In this document: positions 12,363 through 24,739 of the stretch, one piece after another
How positions within the stretch are numbered: position 1 is the first letter of the stretch
Layout: the number at the start of each line of letters is the position of its first letter
Source of the DNA: Polytrichum commune
Lineage: Eukaryota > Streptophyta > Polytrichopsida > Polytrichales > Polytrichaceae
Assembly: GCA_950295325.1 (NCBI GenBank)
Contig: OX485806.1
Location: 27,528,001 to 27,592,000, forward strand
Direction of reading: 5' to 3'
DNA length: 64,000 bases
Made by a program: the position numbers and the translations under genes
The notes under the pieces: generated by a model
Told to the model about the DNA's origin: nothing
The model's input: only the letters and a program-made list of their open reading frames with translations
Database searches by the model: none

Positions 12363-12771
12363 TACACTAAATGTTGTATTTAAGTGTCATATGGGGTATT
12401 TTGTGTCAGTATTGTAACTTCTCTAGTGCCATTTTGTTATGAATGAATTTTACAAGTGTTGTCATGGATGATTGAAATTTGGATGAAAACCCATGTAAAT
12501 TATTGATGCAAAGTTTGGTGTGTTATGCATCCTACCATTTTTGCAATGAAATATTGTCATGGATGATTGAAATGTGGATGAGAAATCACTTAGTAGCGGC
12601 AGTAATTACAACAGTGTAAAATCTATAATGTTCAAATTTTTTAAGGGAATTACAAATAATGTTATTTTACAAATAGTGTTGGTGGCACTACACGGGCGGA
12701 TTACAATTAGGATTGAGCAAGACAAAAAGAATCGGTGACACTAAATACCATATTTAGTGTACTTACATATG
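12363..12771. mobile_element. Family C element, copy 1
   Basis: TACACTAAATGTTGTATTTA at the left, CCATATTTAGTGTA at the right (short TIR TACACTAAAT). Internal GTTGTCATGGATGATTGAAA occurs twice. About 409 bp. No ORF. Confidence 0.7.
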
Positions 12772-13399
12772 AACCGGTTGAGTTTGAGAAATGCTTGGGG
12801 TTGACAATTCCCAAAAATTAGAAACTAGGGCGGCCAAAGATAGGGTTTTTTTTAATTGTTGATGGTATCAAACATAATATGTGACTTTGAGTTCAAAATA
12901 ATGTAGGTTGTCATAAATTTCATGAGATGAAGGTTAAATTATTTCTAAGATACCGTGGTATGCAAATTTGCAAAATGGTTATCTGCAGTAAAACTTCCCA
13001 TCATGTTGCTTGGAGATGTCGTTGGTTTATAGTCCTACAATAAACGCATTTCATGTTGTTTCTAAGTGCATGTCTATTTTGTTTATGTAGGTTTTGTATT
13101 GTGCCTTTGTGAGATTGCTTTGAGGATAGCCCACATTGCAATGAATTATTGGCTCTACCTTGTGACATGGTTTTTGAAATGAACCAAAGCTCGGCCTCAA
13201 TCGGACAACCAACGGTACATGAAGATGACTAACCCTAGCATTTCAAAGTAATTGGAAGGTGACACAAAAAAATGCACAATTAGATAAATACCATGTTGAA
13301 TGGGTCATTTAATTGCTTGTCTCTGAGATAATACCCCCTAAACAACTATACCCTTGCCGAACACGGTTCCCATAAGTCACACTAAATGTCAACCTTGGG

Positions 13400-13577
13400 G
13401 AGAAAAAACCGGTTGATGTTGAACACTTCGACTGAATTACCAATCGGTTTAGAGGAATCTATAGAATATATCCCTATTAAATATAAAAAACCAGAAGATG
13501 CCAACATGTAACCGTTGGACTTGGGAAACACTAGGATCTTGACCGATTATGCCCAAAAATCTTCCCGGACACTGCTC
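13400..13577 (-). mobile_element. Family A element, copy 3
   Basis: AAAACCGGTTGATG, TTTAGAGGAATCTATAGAAT, GCCAACATGTAACCG and ATGCCCAAAAATCTTCCC follow the family consensus in reverse orientation. The 13,400 end is truncated. A shorter fragment of the same family lies at about 9,312-9,392. Confidence 0.65.
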
Positions 13578-15644
13578 AAAACAACTAGCACTAACTTACC
13601 AAGATGAGTATGAATTTGCACTAGTTGCGGCATCCTATGGTTGTATTCTTGGGGCCCACATGAAGGAACACACACTGCTTGATAATTTAATGTGCTCACA
13701 ACAACGCAAAAGTGATTGAATGTGTTGGAGGGAAATAAGGTAGACGTGCCTTAAACAATTACTTTCTTAATCAAAACACCTATATTAGAGTGGTATGTAA
13801 TTTGGTGTGGCTTTAAGGACGGATATCAATGCATGCTCAAAATATGACAACCACTGGTCTAGGTTCAATAATGAACATAAAGGGGAGGGGGGGATCTATT
13901 TGGCCATCCACTGAGCACAAGACTCTTCCTTTTGATAAAGAGTAAGATATGTCTTAAGCTCCAAAGCATATGAGGAAAGTGGCTACGACCTCAATTTGCT
14001 AACCATCTTGGACTAATCGCGTGTTGTGTATCTCAAGAGAAGTGGGCTCGTTGGAATTTTTTTTCATTAAAGACACTTTTGCCTTCAAGTATGCAGGTTC
14101 TATTCAACAATTATTGTCTTGAAATCGCTATTGCTGTAGAAAATTTGTGATAAGACATCAACAAGAGCAGGACCGAAACCCATATTCCACCCCTTACTTG
14201 CTCACGGTCCTCAAAAAGTGCATGTGTGTTGATTCTCTAAATGAATACACAGAGTCCCCAAATTGTGTTCACTATCGAGTTGAGAGTACTTAAATAACTA
14301 TGAAGACATAGTCCAATCTCATTCAAACATGTGTCTCTATGGTTTCATGTTCTTAGATCCACACCTAACCATACACCATTCAAATGAAGGTGCATGAATA
14401 ATCGACCATCGTATAATTAAGTCCTCAACCATCGTCGTGCATGCGTCGCTGGAAGAAATATGCAAATCTGTCGTAATGATAGATTTGATAATCTTTCCAA
14501 TGACGTAGGACAACGTTTCTAGTGACACAAGTCGATTACCTTTGACTCATATGCTTGTAGTGAGTGAGCTTACGGCACGATTCATGTGAGTCTCCACAAC
14601 TTCGATTAATCGCTCGTGCAGGTTGACTGATTGTCACGGGTGGCCATCATGGATTCGTCAGGTGGAGCATCATGCATAGCCAATTTTTATTTTGGATCGC
14701 CAGCATGTAAATACACGCACTTATTTTTCTATGCAGGAGTACACACACTACATATTATAGTGTTGGAGCCGGACAGCTTCTTACAATTTGGTGGCGTCAT
14801 AGTATAGTGTCACTATTCAGCAGTCACGAAACTTAAGGACGACTTACGGCTGCTTGATAGACACACGCATTTTACTTCACTACAAGGATCATTCTTTGTG
14901 AAAGATTAAGAATCGCATGCAAATGAAGAAATGTCGGGTGGAATAAAGAAAGTTCAAACAAATAAAAATTACGAAACGAGTCACATAGGATATTACGAAA
15001 TCGTTTTGAGACTATGTGAAAGTAGAGTCCACGAGTATTCATCAATGAGCTTTCTGGACTAGTATTCATATATCATTTCATAGCTCCCCTGAAAATACTC
15101 CTTCCTCGTACATGACTCATATCTCTACATGCAAGTCTCCGTCCCTAGGTCGGGGTTACACATAAAATCCATTTTAGTGTGGCATTGAAAGTAAGTGATA
15201 TGCCATGTTGATTAGAACGTGTAGCAAAAGTTTTATTTGTTTGCACAAGAATCTAGATTTGGCAAAAGGATTGAAACTGTTTGGTAGATCTACGTGAGTC
15301 GCTTCACTAAAAGGATCGCATGGTCTTCATCACCACTCATTGGTAACAGTCCACCTTGATATAGCAACAATTGATATGTCATGTCAACTATAGTTGTCTT
15401 CAAAGCTTGTCATGCAACAACGAGTGTCCCATGTCATGTCCTCTTATTGTCTTTTAGAAGAAAATAAAAAATAAAAAATAAAAAATTGCAATGTTTGCAT
15501 GAGTCAATGATGAATAGTGTGGCACACACCAAACCAAATGTAAGATGTAGTTGTATATCCACTGAATGACTTTATGAGCAATGGACTTGGTAGATTCCAT
15601 GACCATGCACTGGCAAGATCACGCGGTGCCCTTACTAAGATACG
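13578..15644. other. No gene seen
   Basis: Holds a diverged segment (about 13,770-14,060) of the repeat next to the 10,970 copy, with GGGGAGGGGGGGATCTATTTG, and nothing coding. Confidence 0.45.
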
Positions 15645-16000
15645 TTGGTGTTACTCAACTACTTTTCTTTTTTTCTTCCTAATCATACACTTATATTAGA
15701 TTTGGCATGTGGTTACACAAGGATCAAAAGAACGAACATCGTAAAGACACATGTTGAAATAGAGATTGGACTATGTACATCTTCAGATTTGATCAACTAC
15801 TCTACACTCAGTAGTGAACACAATTGGGAGGAGGTCCTATAGTTTCACTCAAGGAATCAACCCAACGTACACTTCCGATGATGTTCATAAGTACATCATC
15901 ATCAGGGGAGGTCCGACTCCCCATTCAATCTTTGTCGATGCTCCATCGTAGAGTTGCCACTGCAACACACGTTTCGTTGCATAAAAATCCAGTCAGTAGA
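15645..16000. mobile_element. Family D element, intergenic copy
   Basis: Internal blocks TCAACTACTCTACACTCAGT, CAGGGGAGGTCCGACT and GATGCTCCATCGTAGAGTTG match the intronic copies; both termini are eroded. Confidence 0.65.
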
Positions 16001-16017
16001 AGCTGGGGAACCTATGA

Positions 16018-16212
16018 TCGGGGAGAACCGGCAGTTAGTTACGGATGAACCAGTTGAATGAAGTTCAAGACTGCAGGAAAATTACCGATCGTTTTAGAGG
16101 AATTTATAGAATATACCCCAATTTAATAAAGGAAAACCGAAGGATGTCAACATGTAACTGGTTGGACTTGCAAACACTAGGATCTCAACCGATTATGCCC
16201 AAAAATCTCCCC
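16018..16212 (-). mobile_element. Family A element, copy 4
   Basis: Left terminus ATGATCGGGGAGAACCGGCA, then GTTACGGATGAACCAG, ACCGATCGTTTTAGAGGAAT, GATGTCAACATGTAACTGG and ATTATGCCCAAAAATCTCCC. It abuts the right end of a family D element (about 15,645-16,000) and is followed by copy 5 in the opposite orientation. Confidence 0.75.
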
Positions 16213-16329
16213 CATCACTCCAGGAGAACATGAAGAAAAGGAATCGATTCACCTAGCTTACTGGCGATCGATTCTTACACACAGACACACACACACAGCG
16301 TGATTCCTCCCGTGTTGCGTGTACTAGGT

Positions 16330-16590
16330 TTGGCTCATCGATCGTTTGGGGCGATTTGTGGGCACAATCGGTCGAGGTCCGAGTGTTTCCAAGTCCCACC
16401 TGGTGTTGCATATATGTTGCGCATCTTGCGGTTTTTCGTCATCAATGTGAGGCATATTCTCTAGATTCCCCGAAACTGGTGTGTGGTTTTCCTCTGAAGT
16501 CCTCTTGATGAACTTCGGCCGGTGGTGAATCCTCAAACGCAACTGCTTCATCTGCAATGAGCAGCCGGTGGTTGTTCTCCCCATTCATTC
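16330..16590 (+). mobile_element. Family A element, copy 5 (inverted relative to copy 4)
   Basis: GATCGTTTGGGGCGATTTGT, GGCACAATCGGTCGAGGTCC, GTGTTTCCAAGTCCCACC and GTTCTCCCCATTC at the right end. More GC-rich and diverged than the others. With copy 4 it forms a divergent pair about 120 bp apart. Confidence 0.65.
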
Positions 16591-17439
16591 ATTCATTCTT
16601 GGCTTACTTAGTGGCTTATGACACAGGACTCGCCTGTGCACAAAGACTGAGTCAAAATCGTCCGACTTAGAGGGACGTGCACAGTCTGATGAGACAGTCC
16701 ATAAATTAAACCCTCCTGGACTCGGTAGTCACTGTGACTACAAATCGCGTCTGCTAAGTTATATAAGGTAGAAATACCATACCCTGTGAAGATAAGGTGA
16801 TTTTATTGCATTGAAGATCTGGTCTGACGATCGTGAGATAATTTTCCAAGATAGACGAGAAGGATTCATGAAGAATGCAAGTCGTTTCATATTTTTCTGC
16901 CCAATTCAAAAAATGCTACAATTTTTCAAAGTGGAAAGTTGTCCAAACCCCTACTCGTTCACTAGATTCTCCCTACACCGAACACGGTAAGCCGCATTTC
17001 CATACAGAGCATCACTTAAATCGGTTACCTCATGAGTACATTAACACTTGACTCCCATTGGCTACACTAAGTGTACACGCATTGAAGTTGTCGCCGAGCC
17101 ATGATCGGTTTTAGAAATGGAACTTTACCATTATGACGGCGGTTTAGTGCACGGCTACAGGGTGGTTAACGGGTTATGGTGTTTCTACCTTAAAGTGTGG
17201 GAGAGAGGGGAATCGTCGTGTAAAAGTGTACCTCTCATCCATCCAACTTTAAAAACTTGACCTCCTTCTAGGTTTGTTGCCAATTCATTGCAGGTTTGGG
17301 TCTTTGAAGCTACTTCTGGTGTCGAGTCGACTAAAAGAAGTGACCTTTGGGTTGCATATGAGTTCAGGGTATTTCATGTTGGATGAATGAGAGGTATGCT
17401 CGTATGCGATAATTCCCTCTCTCCATCAAGTGTACACTG
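16591..17439. other. No gene seen
   Basis: Unique-looking sequence; short open frames only. Confidence 0.45.
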
Positions 17440-17710
17440 AGGGTGGGTTTGGACTAGGATCCAAGACCAAAACCAAATGTCCATGTTGGTCAAGAACATA
17501 GTTTTGGACCCAAGGAGTTTACACCAGGGTCCGCGTCCAAGGTATGAAAAAATGGACTCACGATAATGTGGCATCGATTCCCTGTCAAACGTTGGGGGTC
17601 CGTCCTCACCCAAGAAAATACACCTAGTTTGAGAAACCAATCTTGAAGCTTGGGTCCAATCTTGAGTGCAAAAGTAAGGTCCATTAAGGGGTGTTTGGAA
17701 CCCGAGTCTT
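17440..17710. repeat. Dispersed repeat F, copy 1
   Basis: GACCCAAGGAGTTTACACCA, CTAGTTTGAGAAACCAATCT, GCTTGGGTCCAATCTTGAG and AAGTAAGGTCCATTAA recur at 35,055-35,330 (nardilysin intron 20) and partly at 58,945-59,070 (MORN intron 5). No ORF of note. Confidence 0.7.
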
Positions 17711-18789
17711 CTGAACCTAGATCCTAGGGAGCAAGCACAGTCAAGTACACCAAAAAAATGCTCCTGTATATTAAAACCATAATTTTTTGGTCAAATGCCT
17801 AAGTGTTGTTTAAATTGGTTTTTTTTCCATGGCATCCTCCATTGTTGTATTAGGTGCTCAAATATAGAATTTCAAGATAAATAATTCAAAACATATCATT
17901 AAAGTACTACTCGAAAGGTAATGGCTAAATTTGGTTTGGATGTACATTTCATGACCTTAAATATTTTGTATGTACTTCGTATCATACACACAAAATAACA
18001 CATATTTTTTGTACAATGAATATATATTCTTATTCTTATTCTTATATTCTTATATTTAATTTTTTGTTTTTCATAATCCTTGAATGCATTATAAACTTGA
18101 GGGCAACATTATAGAAAATTGTAGGAAAAACATCAATTTAATCATATTTAGAACAATTTTTTGACAATTATGTGTTCAATATACCTACTTGCGCACTACT
18201 TGCAACGTCTTCTAGAAATATGTAGATTTCTTTTTGAAATTTGTTTTCAAGAGAAATTGCTTGGCTTGTAGATCAATGTGTTTTTCAAATGTTTATGATT
18301 TTTCCTTCACAAATTTTAAATTTAGTATATAGTTTTGAATCACTTTCACTTAAACCTATGCAGGGTTAACATAGTAACACACATTAATCATGTGCAATAA
18401 AATTGAGGGTTATAGGGCTTGAAAGTGATAACTTTGTAGAATAAACTTGTTGATATCATCCAAAGATCACATCCATGCAGTTGGTGTTCTCAAATAACTT
18501 GGTGAACTTCGTGCAACGATTTCTTAATTTTAGATTGAATTATGCTTCATGAATTAAGATAAAGGCTTTGGATTTAAAACCTTTCGTTGTTCTAAGCACA
18601 TGTGGAATTATGATGTATTGGACCATGGAAGTTTATGCTGGCTATTTATGGATGATATAGAAGAAACGTTAAGATGAATGACAAGTGATTATATTTTAGG
18701 GCATGTATGGGCAAATGCTTTACATGTCATTCATAATAATGGAAAGGTTCATTGTGATCCAATGTGCCTTTCTCGTTAATCATCTCGGG
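17711..18789. other. No gene seen, AT-rich
   Basis: Among the most AT-rich parts of the window, with a TTCTTATTCTTATATTCTTA tract at about 18,020-18,055. Confidence 0.5.
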
Positions 18790-19420
18790 AGGTGGACTCT
18801 TCATTGGATACCTAAATGACGTGCACAGGTCATTATGAAATGAAACCCCTTACATACAAGAAGTTTATAGAGAAAATAGAAATATATACATACTAATAAC
18901 AGGCTAGAAACTGGACTCAATTTAATGTGATCAAATGTTTGCACTACATATACAATATAAAAATCATGAATTAAATAGGCCTTTATTACTTATAAAATTC
19001 ACCTTCACTTTCTAATGAGGAAGTCATTGAATTTATTTTCATTCATGGCATGTAATTCAATGACATCATCCAACAAACAAACATTTGAGAGCATAATAAC
19101 TTAGCCACAATCCAAAGAGTAAAACTCAAGGGAGCAAATGAGTTCTCTGAGAGTCTCTAGTTTGTAAAACTTAGAATCCAAATGCAAACCCCAACAATTA
19201 TGAACCAAGTATTCATTAAGGACTATTATCATATGACAACAATAGATGAAAATGTGAATTGGATAAAGCCAACACATCTATTGTCAATTGTTTCTTTAAA
19301 CCTTAAGGCCCCCTTTTCTACATTTACGTACAGTAATGTATCAAATAATACCCCTTCTTACACTCACATTAGCTCATATGTTGTATAAGCAATCCACCTC
19401 TGGGTCAAGTATGAACGTTT
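18790..19420. repeat. Dispersed 700-bp repeat, copy 2
   Basis: Same order of blocks as 10,970-11,690: GGAGGTGGACTCTTCATTGG, ACAGGCTAGAAACTGGACTC, AATAGGCCTTTATTACTTAT, GAGAGCATAATAACTTAGCC, ATACCCCTTCTTACACTCAC. Similarity is good by eye but with many substitutions, so the copies are old. Confidence 0.7.
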
Positions 19421-19820
19421 AAATTACTCTAAATCGATTTTGGGACATTGTAGGGTCCAAGTCATGTTTATACTACACTAATGTCTTCTATAGAATCTTA
19501 TTCACGACTCTATTTTGTTTAGAAGTAATATTTGGACATGAGAACTTTTTTTCTAATGAAGGATTTTGTGATTTTGTTGCATTCAACTAGTGAAAAAGTT
19601 CACCATTGCATACCGACTTTAAAAGGTGATAACTGTTATTTCCTTATTTTCTTTTTGTCACATGTACATACATATGCCATCTATTGCCACAAAAAAAAAC
19701 TAAGAGAAAATGATTTCATTTGCACCTCCATCCATTCTTCCAAAACTTATCATTTGGACTAAAATATCCTCATGGGACAGTAGGGGCTAGTTTATCGAGG
19801 AGTTTGGAGCAATGAATGGG

Positions 19821-19965
19821 CATAACATTATTCAGATCCAGACAATGTTCTGTGGGACTAACAATATTTTGTGGAACATTCCTTGCATTCAGTCTGATTG
19901 TGGGGAATATTCCATAAAATATTGTCAGTCCCACAATAGACTGTTATGGATCTGAATAATTTTAT
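19821..19965. mobile_element. Fold-back element G, about 145 bp
   Basis: Left arm CATAACATTATTCAGATCCA ... GTGGGACTAACAATATTTT pairs with right arm AAAATATTGTCAGTCCCACA ... TGGATCTGAATAATTTTATG. Related half-copies: 1,255-1,345 and about 30,705-30,770. Confidence 0.75.
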
Positions 19966-20579
19966 GGGAGAGATTTGGAAGCCAATCTACTAAACAAACA
20001 ATTTAGTGTGGCCCACGCATACATCATCGACCCACGTTCACTGGAACTAGGCAATGGTTTTTGTGGCAACTAGAGGGGGTGTCACATGACACTTGATGCT
20101 ACATGATGAGTCACAAAAGCCACTCTAGTTAAGTTGACCTATGTCACCACTTTTAATGTCATACTGAATCAAAAGTTGGGTATGATTGCAATAATATGTA
20201 AGGCTACACTTTACCAAAGGCGATGAACGTGTTCGGCATATATATTAATTCAACTTGTGAACAAAGTGCCACGTGTCACATTTCTATCAATCGGAATATT
20301 TCAAAAATGTGTGTGTCATCCAAAGGAAATAACGTTTTTAAGTGTTGAAGTTGCTTATCATCTACAAATGCCACGATGTGCTATGTTATTTGAAGTGGCT
20401 TCCATAGCTCATCACATGACAACAAACATCCTATACCACCTTCTTTGGTTGTCACTTAATGATTGCAAGGTCATTCATGTGGCTCAATGATGAATAATAT
20501 GGATTGCACTACAATCAAATGTGTCATGTACCAAGGAGTTTAGAGGTAATGAATAGTAAAATCTAAGAAATAGTTACAA

Positions 20580-21315
20580 ATGGAGTCGGGGGGGGGGGAG
20601 TAAGAGTTTTTATGTTCGATGGATGTTCAAAGAACATTGAAAATAGTACACAACCCAGGAGTTGGTGTTTCTAGTTGATTCAAACTGGAAATAGCTTCCA
20701 AGACCCCAAATTCATGAAGTCCAAGTCATTTGAGACGAATCGGCTACAAATCTTCAAGGGGGGGGGGGGTCAAAGTTTTTTATGTTCGATGGATGTTCAA
20801 AGAACATTGAAAATAATACACAACCTAGGAGTTGGTGTTTCTAGTTGATTCAAACTAGAGTTAGCTTCCGAGACCCCAAATTCATCAAGTCCAAGTCATT
20901 TGAGACGAATAAGCTACAAACCTTTAGGGGGAGGGGGGGGGGGTGAAAGTTTTTATTTTCGATGGATGTTCAAAGAACATTGAAAATAGTACACAACCCA
21001 GGAGTTGGTGTTTCTAGTTGATTCAAACTAGAGTTAGCTTCTGAGACCCCAAATTCATCAAGTCCAAGTCATTTGAGACGAATCGGCTACAAACCTTTAG
21101 GAAGGGGGGGGGGAGTCAAAGTTTTTATGTTCGTTGGATATTCAAAAAACATTGAAAATAGTACACAACCCAGGAGTTGGTGTTTCTAATTGATTCAAAC
21201 TATAGTTAGCTCCCCAAACCCCGAATTCATTGAGTCCAAGTCATTTTAGATGAATTGGGTGCCAAACCTTTAGGAGGGGGGGGGGATCAAATTTTCATGC
21301 TCGATGGATGAGAGA
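20580..21315. repeat. Five tandem units of about 171 bp with G runs
   Basis: Each unit starts with a G run (20,587; 20,758; 20,930; 21,104; 21,276) then CAAAGTTTTTATGTTCGATG, CACAACCCAGGAGTTGGTGT, AGTCCAAGTCATTTGAGACG. Spacings 168-173. A single fragment recurs in MORN intron 3 (about 56,985-57,075). Confidence 0.88.
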
Positions 21316-21699
21316 GGAGAGGGGTGGGCTCACATGCGATAATTTCCTTGCTTGGTCTTGGACCCTACTACTTAGTTTTAAAAGCTCACAATAACTCATG
21401 TCGGGCAGGGGCAGATGACCCACAAAGTCCAAACAACAGCGCTTGGAAATTAATCTCATTAAGTTTCTACATGGAAGTGCTGGCATTTCATTCAAGGCCC
21501 ACCCCACATTCATTCAATTCTCCGTCATTAACACTCGACCCTCCCCTCAGACGGGGCATTCATGCCTGCCCAAGGACGCCAAATTTTGGGGTAAAAAAGA
21601 CTGGCCCCGGCATGGTACTCTTTACGCACACCTACTAGATAGGTATTATTAAGTAATCGTACCCCTAGTCTCCCCAAACAACCCGTTCTTGAGTGTCCT

Positions 21700-22235
21700 T
21701 CATTTACTCCATTTTATCTTATCTTGGACCAATTGAAATCACAATTGCTTGAAGAAAAAGAAAGAAGAAAAGGGAACGATCACTAGAGGTGACTCTTTTA
21801 AACTGGGACTCTCCTAACGTTTTTTCAGTGGTTGATAATTGTTCGGTGGGGTCAACATCACTTGCCACTGAATGTTTGAATTCCCATGGAGTTCAATCTA
21901 AATTTGAGCCTATGGTGGATAGGGTGACCCATGTTATAGGAGTATGTTATATTAGAACCTATTCATGATTGTCATTTATTTACTTGATCTTATTTTGGAA
22001 CGCATTGAAACCACGATTGCGTGAAGCATTGTTTTTTTTAATATAAAAAAGAATAATCACAAGCGGTGAGATTCTAAGAATTTGGAATTTTCGCAAAGTT
22101 TTGCAATGCTTGATAATCGTTCGGTGGGGCCAACACCGCTAGCCACTAAAGGTTTCAATCCCCATGAAATTCAGTTTGAAAGTTGAACCTTTGGTGGATA
22201 GGATGACCGAGGTTATATGAGCATGGTGACCTAAC
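21700..22235. repeat. Two tandem units of about 285 bp
   Basis: GATAATTGTTCGGTGGGGTC at 21,834 and GATAATCGTTCGGTGGGGCC at 22,111, both with GGTGGATAGG(G/A)TGACC later in the unit. Confidence 0.75.
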
Positions 22236-22352
22236 AAACGGAAGCCAAATATGTGATGTGCCAAATTTATTTGTGATAATATTACATTGTGTCACCAACC
22301 AGCTACATCTAGATTTTGACTTCACATGGTTACCTTCCCATTTTAGCTAATT

Positions 22353-22680
22353 GCACTAAATAGTTCAATTACTATGGGCCACAGTAATTTCTTAGAGCCC
22401 GCGCTAATTCTCATAATAATGATTAGTGTAAGCCACAATAATCTTTAACCCACGCTAAATTTCTAGCAGAATCTCAACTTGGACCACGTTAATTTCTTTT
22501 TATAGAAAATCAATGTGCACGATTATTCAATTTGTGCTACTTTTGACATGTAACTAGTATTTAATGTGTTGGTCGGAAGTCTTCTTGAAGACTTAGGTGA
22601 AGAGCTAGGGTCTTGGACCCACATCAATTCCGCCATGACTAGAAAATTAGTGTGGCCCACATTAATAGGACTATTTAGTG
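22353..22680 (-). mobile_element. Family B element, copy 2 (inverted)
   Basis: CACTAAATAGTTCAATTACT at the left and ATTAATAGGACTATTTAGTG at the right; internal AGGGTCTTGGACCCACAT and TTCTTGAAGACTTAGG are the reverse complement of copies 1 and 3. Confidence 0.75.
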
Positions 22681-24097
22681 CACTTCTTTACCTGAAATGG
22701 CAAGTGATTGAAGAAGGACACACTAGAAAATGTTATGTCAAGGGTGAGAAGAAGTGTGATCAATGTTGTTTGTTCTTCAAAATGAACCACAAGAATGCTC
22801 CTATATACTTGCTATTACCAAAACTATCCTTTATGTTTCTTCCCTAGAGCGTATGAATCCCCTAGAATGTACATGAACCAAAACCAATAATAAAGAGGTA
22901 AAAATAGGTATGAGCATTTGACTTCTCTTACACCAATTCATTTCAAACTCATCAAGGGCACTTTGATGTGTTTTTTTTGCTTTCTTAATCCCATTCCATC
23001 ATACCACATCTCACAATAGTAAGTCACATAGTATGACGATTCTAAGGTATTGGCCATTTCGTGTAATTAAAACAAGATCATTTTTTTTCTCTCTCCATAG
23101 AATCCGCATGATGGAGCTTCTCATGTTCAACCAAATGTGACTTTTTGATTGTGCTCCCATTGTGCTTCCGGAATAGTTATGAATTAGTTTTCTTCCTATA
23201 TGTAATACACATGATCTTCGTTGTCACAAATTTGTTTCAAAGTAAATTATATACAATCAATCAATTGATGTGCGGTTGAATTTAATTCTATGTATGATCT
23301 AAACAACGTACATAGCATCGCTAAGCTTCACTTTTCATTTAGCCTTTCATTCACCTATGTACGTGAACACATCAGCCAAATGAGAACTTCAGTCTTAATG
23401 CCACAACAAGGTCCTCATGAAACAAGTGTAGTAAGTTTTTGGTTTCTCTCTAAACAATAAAACCCAGGGAACAATGTCTCCAGGAAGACTGAGCTAGTGT
23501 CTATAAGGGTTAATGTCACATTGGTTTAAAGGATTATAATAACATTTTAGGACATTTCTCTCTCCATTCCCTCTTCATTCCATTTCTTCTCCACTCTTAT
23601 GATTCATTCGTGCACTTTCTGTCGTGTGTGATTCAGTCCTATCTTTAGGGAATTTTTCTATTGCTCTAAGTTTTTGACCTAGGGCTGTCGTGAAATTCAA
23701 AAGCATTGGCTATATTCTTCTCGGATCTTTGGCCATATCCATCCAATGGATTTTCATCCGATTGGGGTTAGTTTCTTGCTATCTAACCAAATCATCCTTT
23801 TGTATCCATAAAACATAATCACAATTGCATTGCTCAAAGAATTTGTTCCTTTACTTTATTTCGTTCTTAATTACAATCGAGGTTCACTTATCTCGTTGTC
23901 ATGTAAAGAGTTATGCTAAGGGAAAACACCGGGTTCCTAGCTGCAACTAGATCAAATTAAGAACGACTAAAATTCAACTCAAAAACTTGAAAAACTTGAT
24001 GAAAACATGAGAGTGTGGAAAACTGTTCAAGGAGAGAGAAGACTTCCTCTTCCCCATCTTTATATATCCATTCGCATTTTAGGCATCCATACTCCTA
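22681..24097. other. No gene seen
   Basis: AT-leaning. A short frame across the family B border (22,566-22,847) is chance. No splice-compatible coding runs found. Confidence 0.45.
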
Positions 24098-24313
24098 ACT
24101 TAAGACAACTCACCTTTTCTTTAGCAACTTCCTATAGATAACTCTCAACTATCTAACTCTTAACTACTAACTTAAGATACCTCACTATCTTCTAAGCAAC
24201 TTTCTATGGATAACTACCAATCAACTAACTTTTAATTATTAACTTAAGACAACTCTCTATTTTCTAAGAAACTTTCTATGAATAACTATCGACTATCTAA
24301 CTTTACACAATCG
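24098..24313. repeat. Three tandem units of exactly 72 bp
   Basis: ACTTAAGA(C/T)A at 24,098, 24,170 and 24,242, followed each time by CAACTTTCTATGGATAACT or a close variant. Equal spacing despite substitutions. Confidence 0.8.
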
Positions 24314-24739
24314 ACTATCTCAAGACAACTAGGTGATCACTCTTAACCTTCCTTTATACTATCTATTCTATGAAATCAAAAAAATAAATAAAAAATAAAT
24401 AAATATATTAATTTTTTTGTAAAAGTTTGCTTCATGACATGAAATTTTTTGCTTCACGACATCGTATCCAGCCTTGTCACACAACACACAGAGCTTCGCC
24501 TTAGTTCCTGCCACATTCTTATGCAATTATAAAAATCTATAGGCTATAGGCGTTAGATCTTGACATCATAGACCCTTACGGCTAGCCTAATTCTTTCCAA
24601 CATCAAATCCTAGCATCTTCATCATAAAACATGATTATGGTAACCTAATAGGCTTTTCAACTCGACTCTATGACGGCTCTCTAACCTTAATCATGTCTCG
24701 GTAATCTCCTTAACCTTTCATCTCTCCAAGTAATGATCA

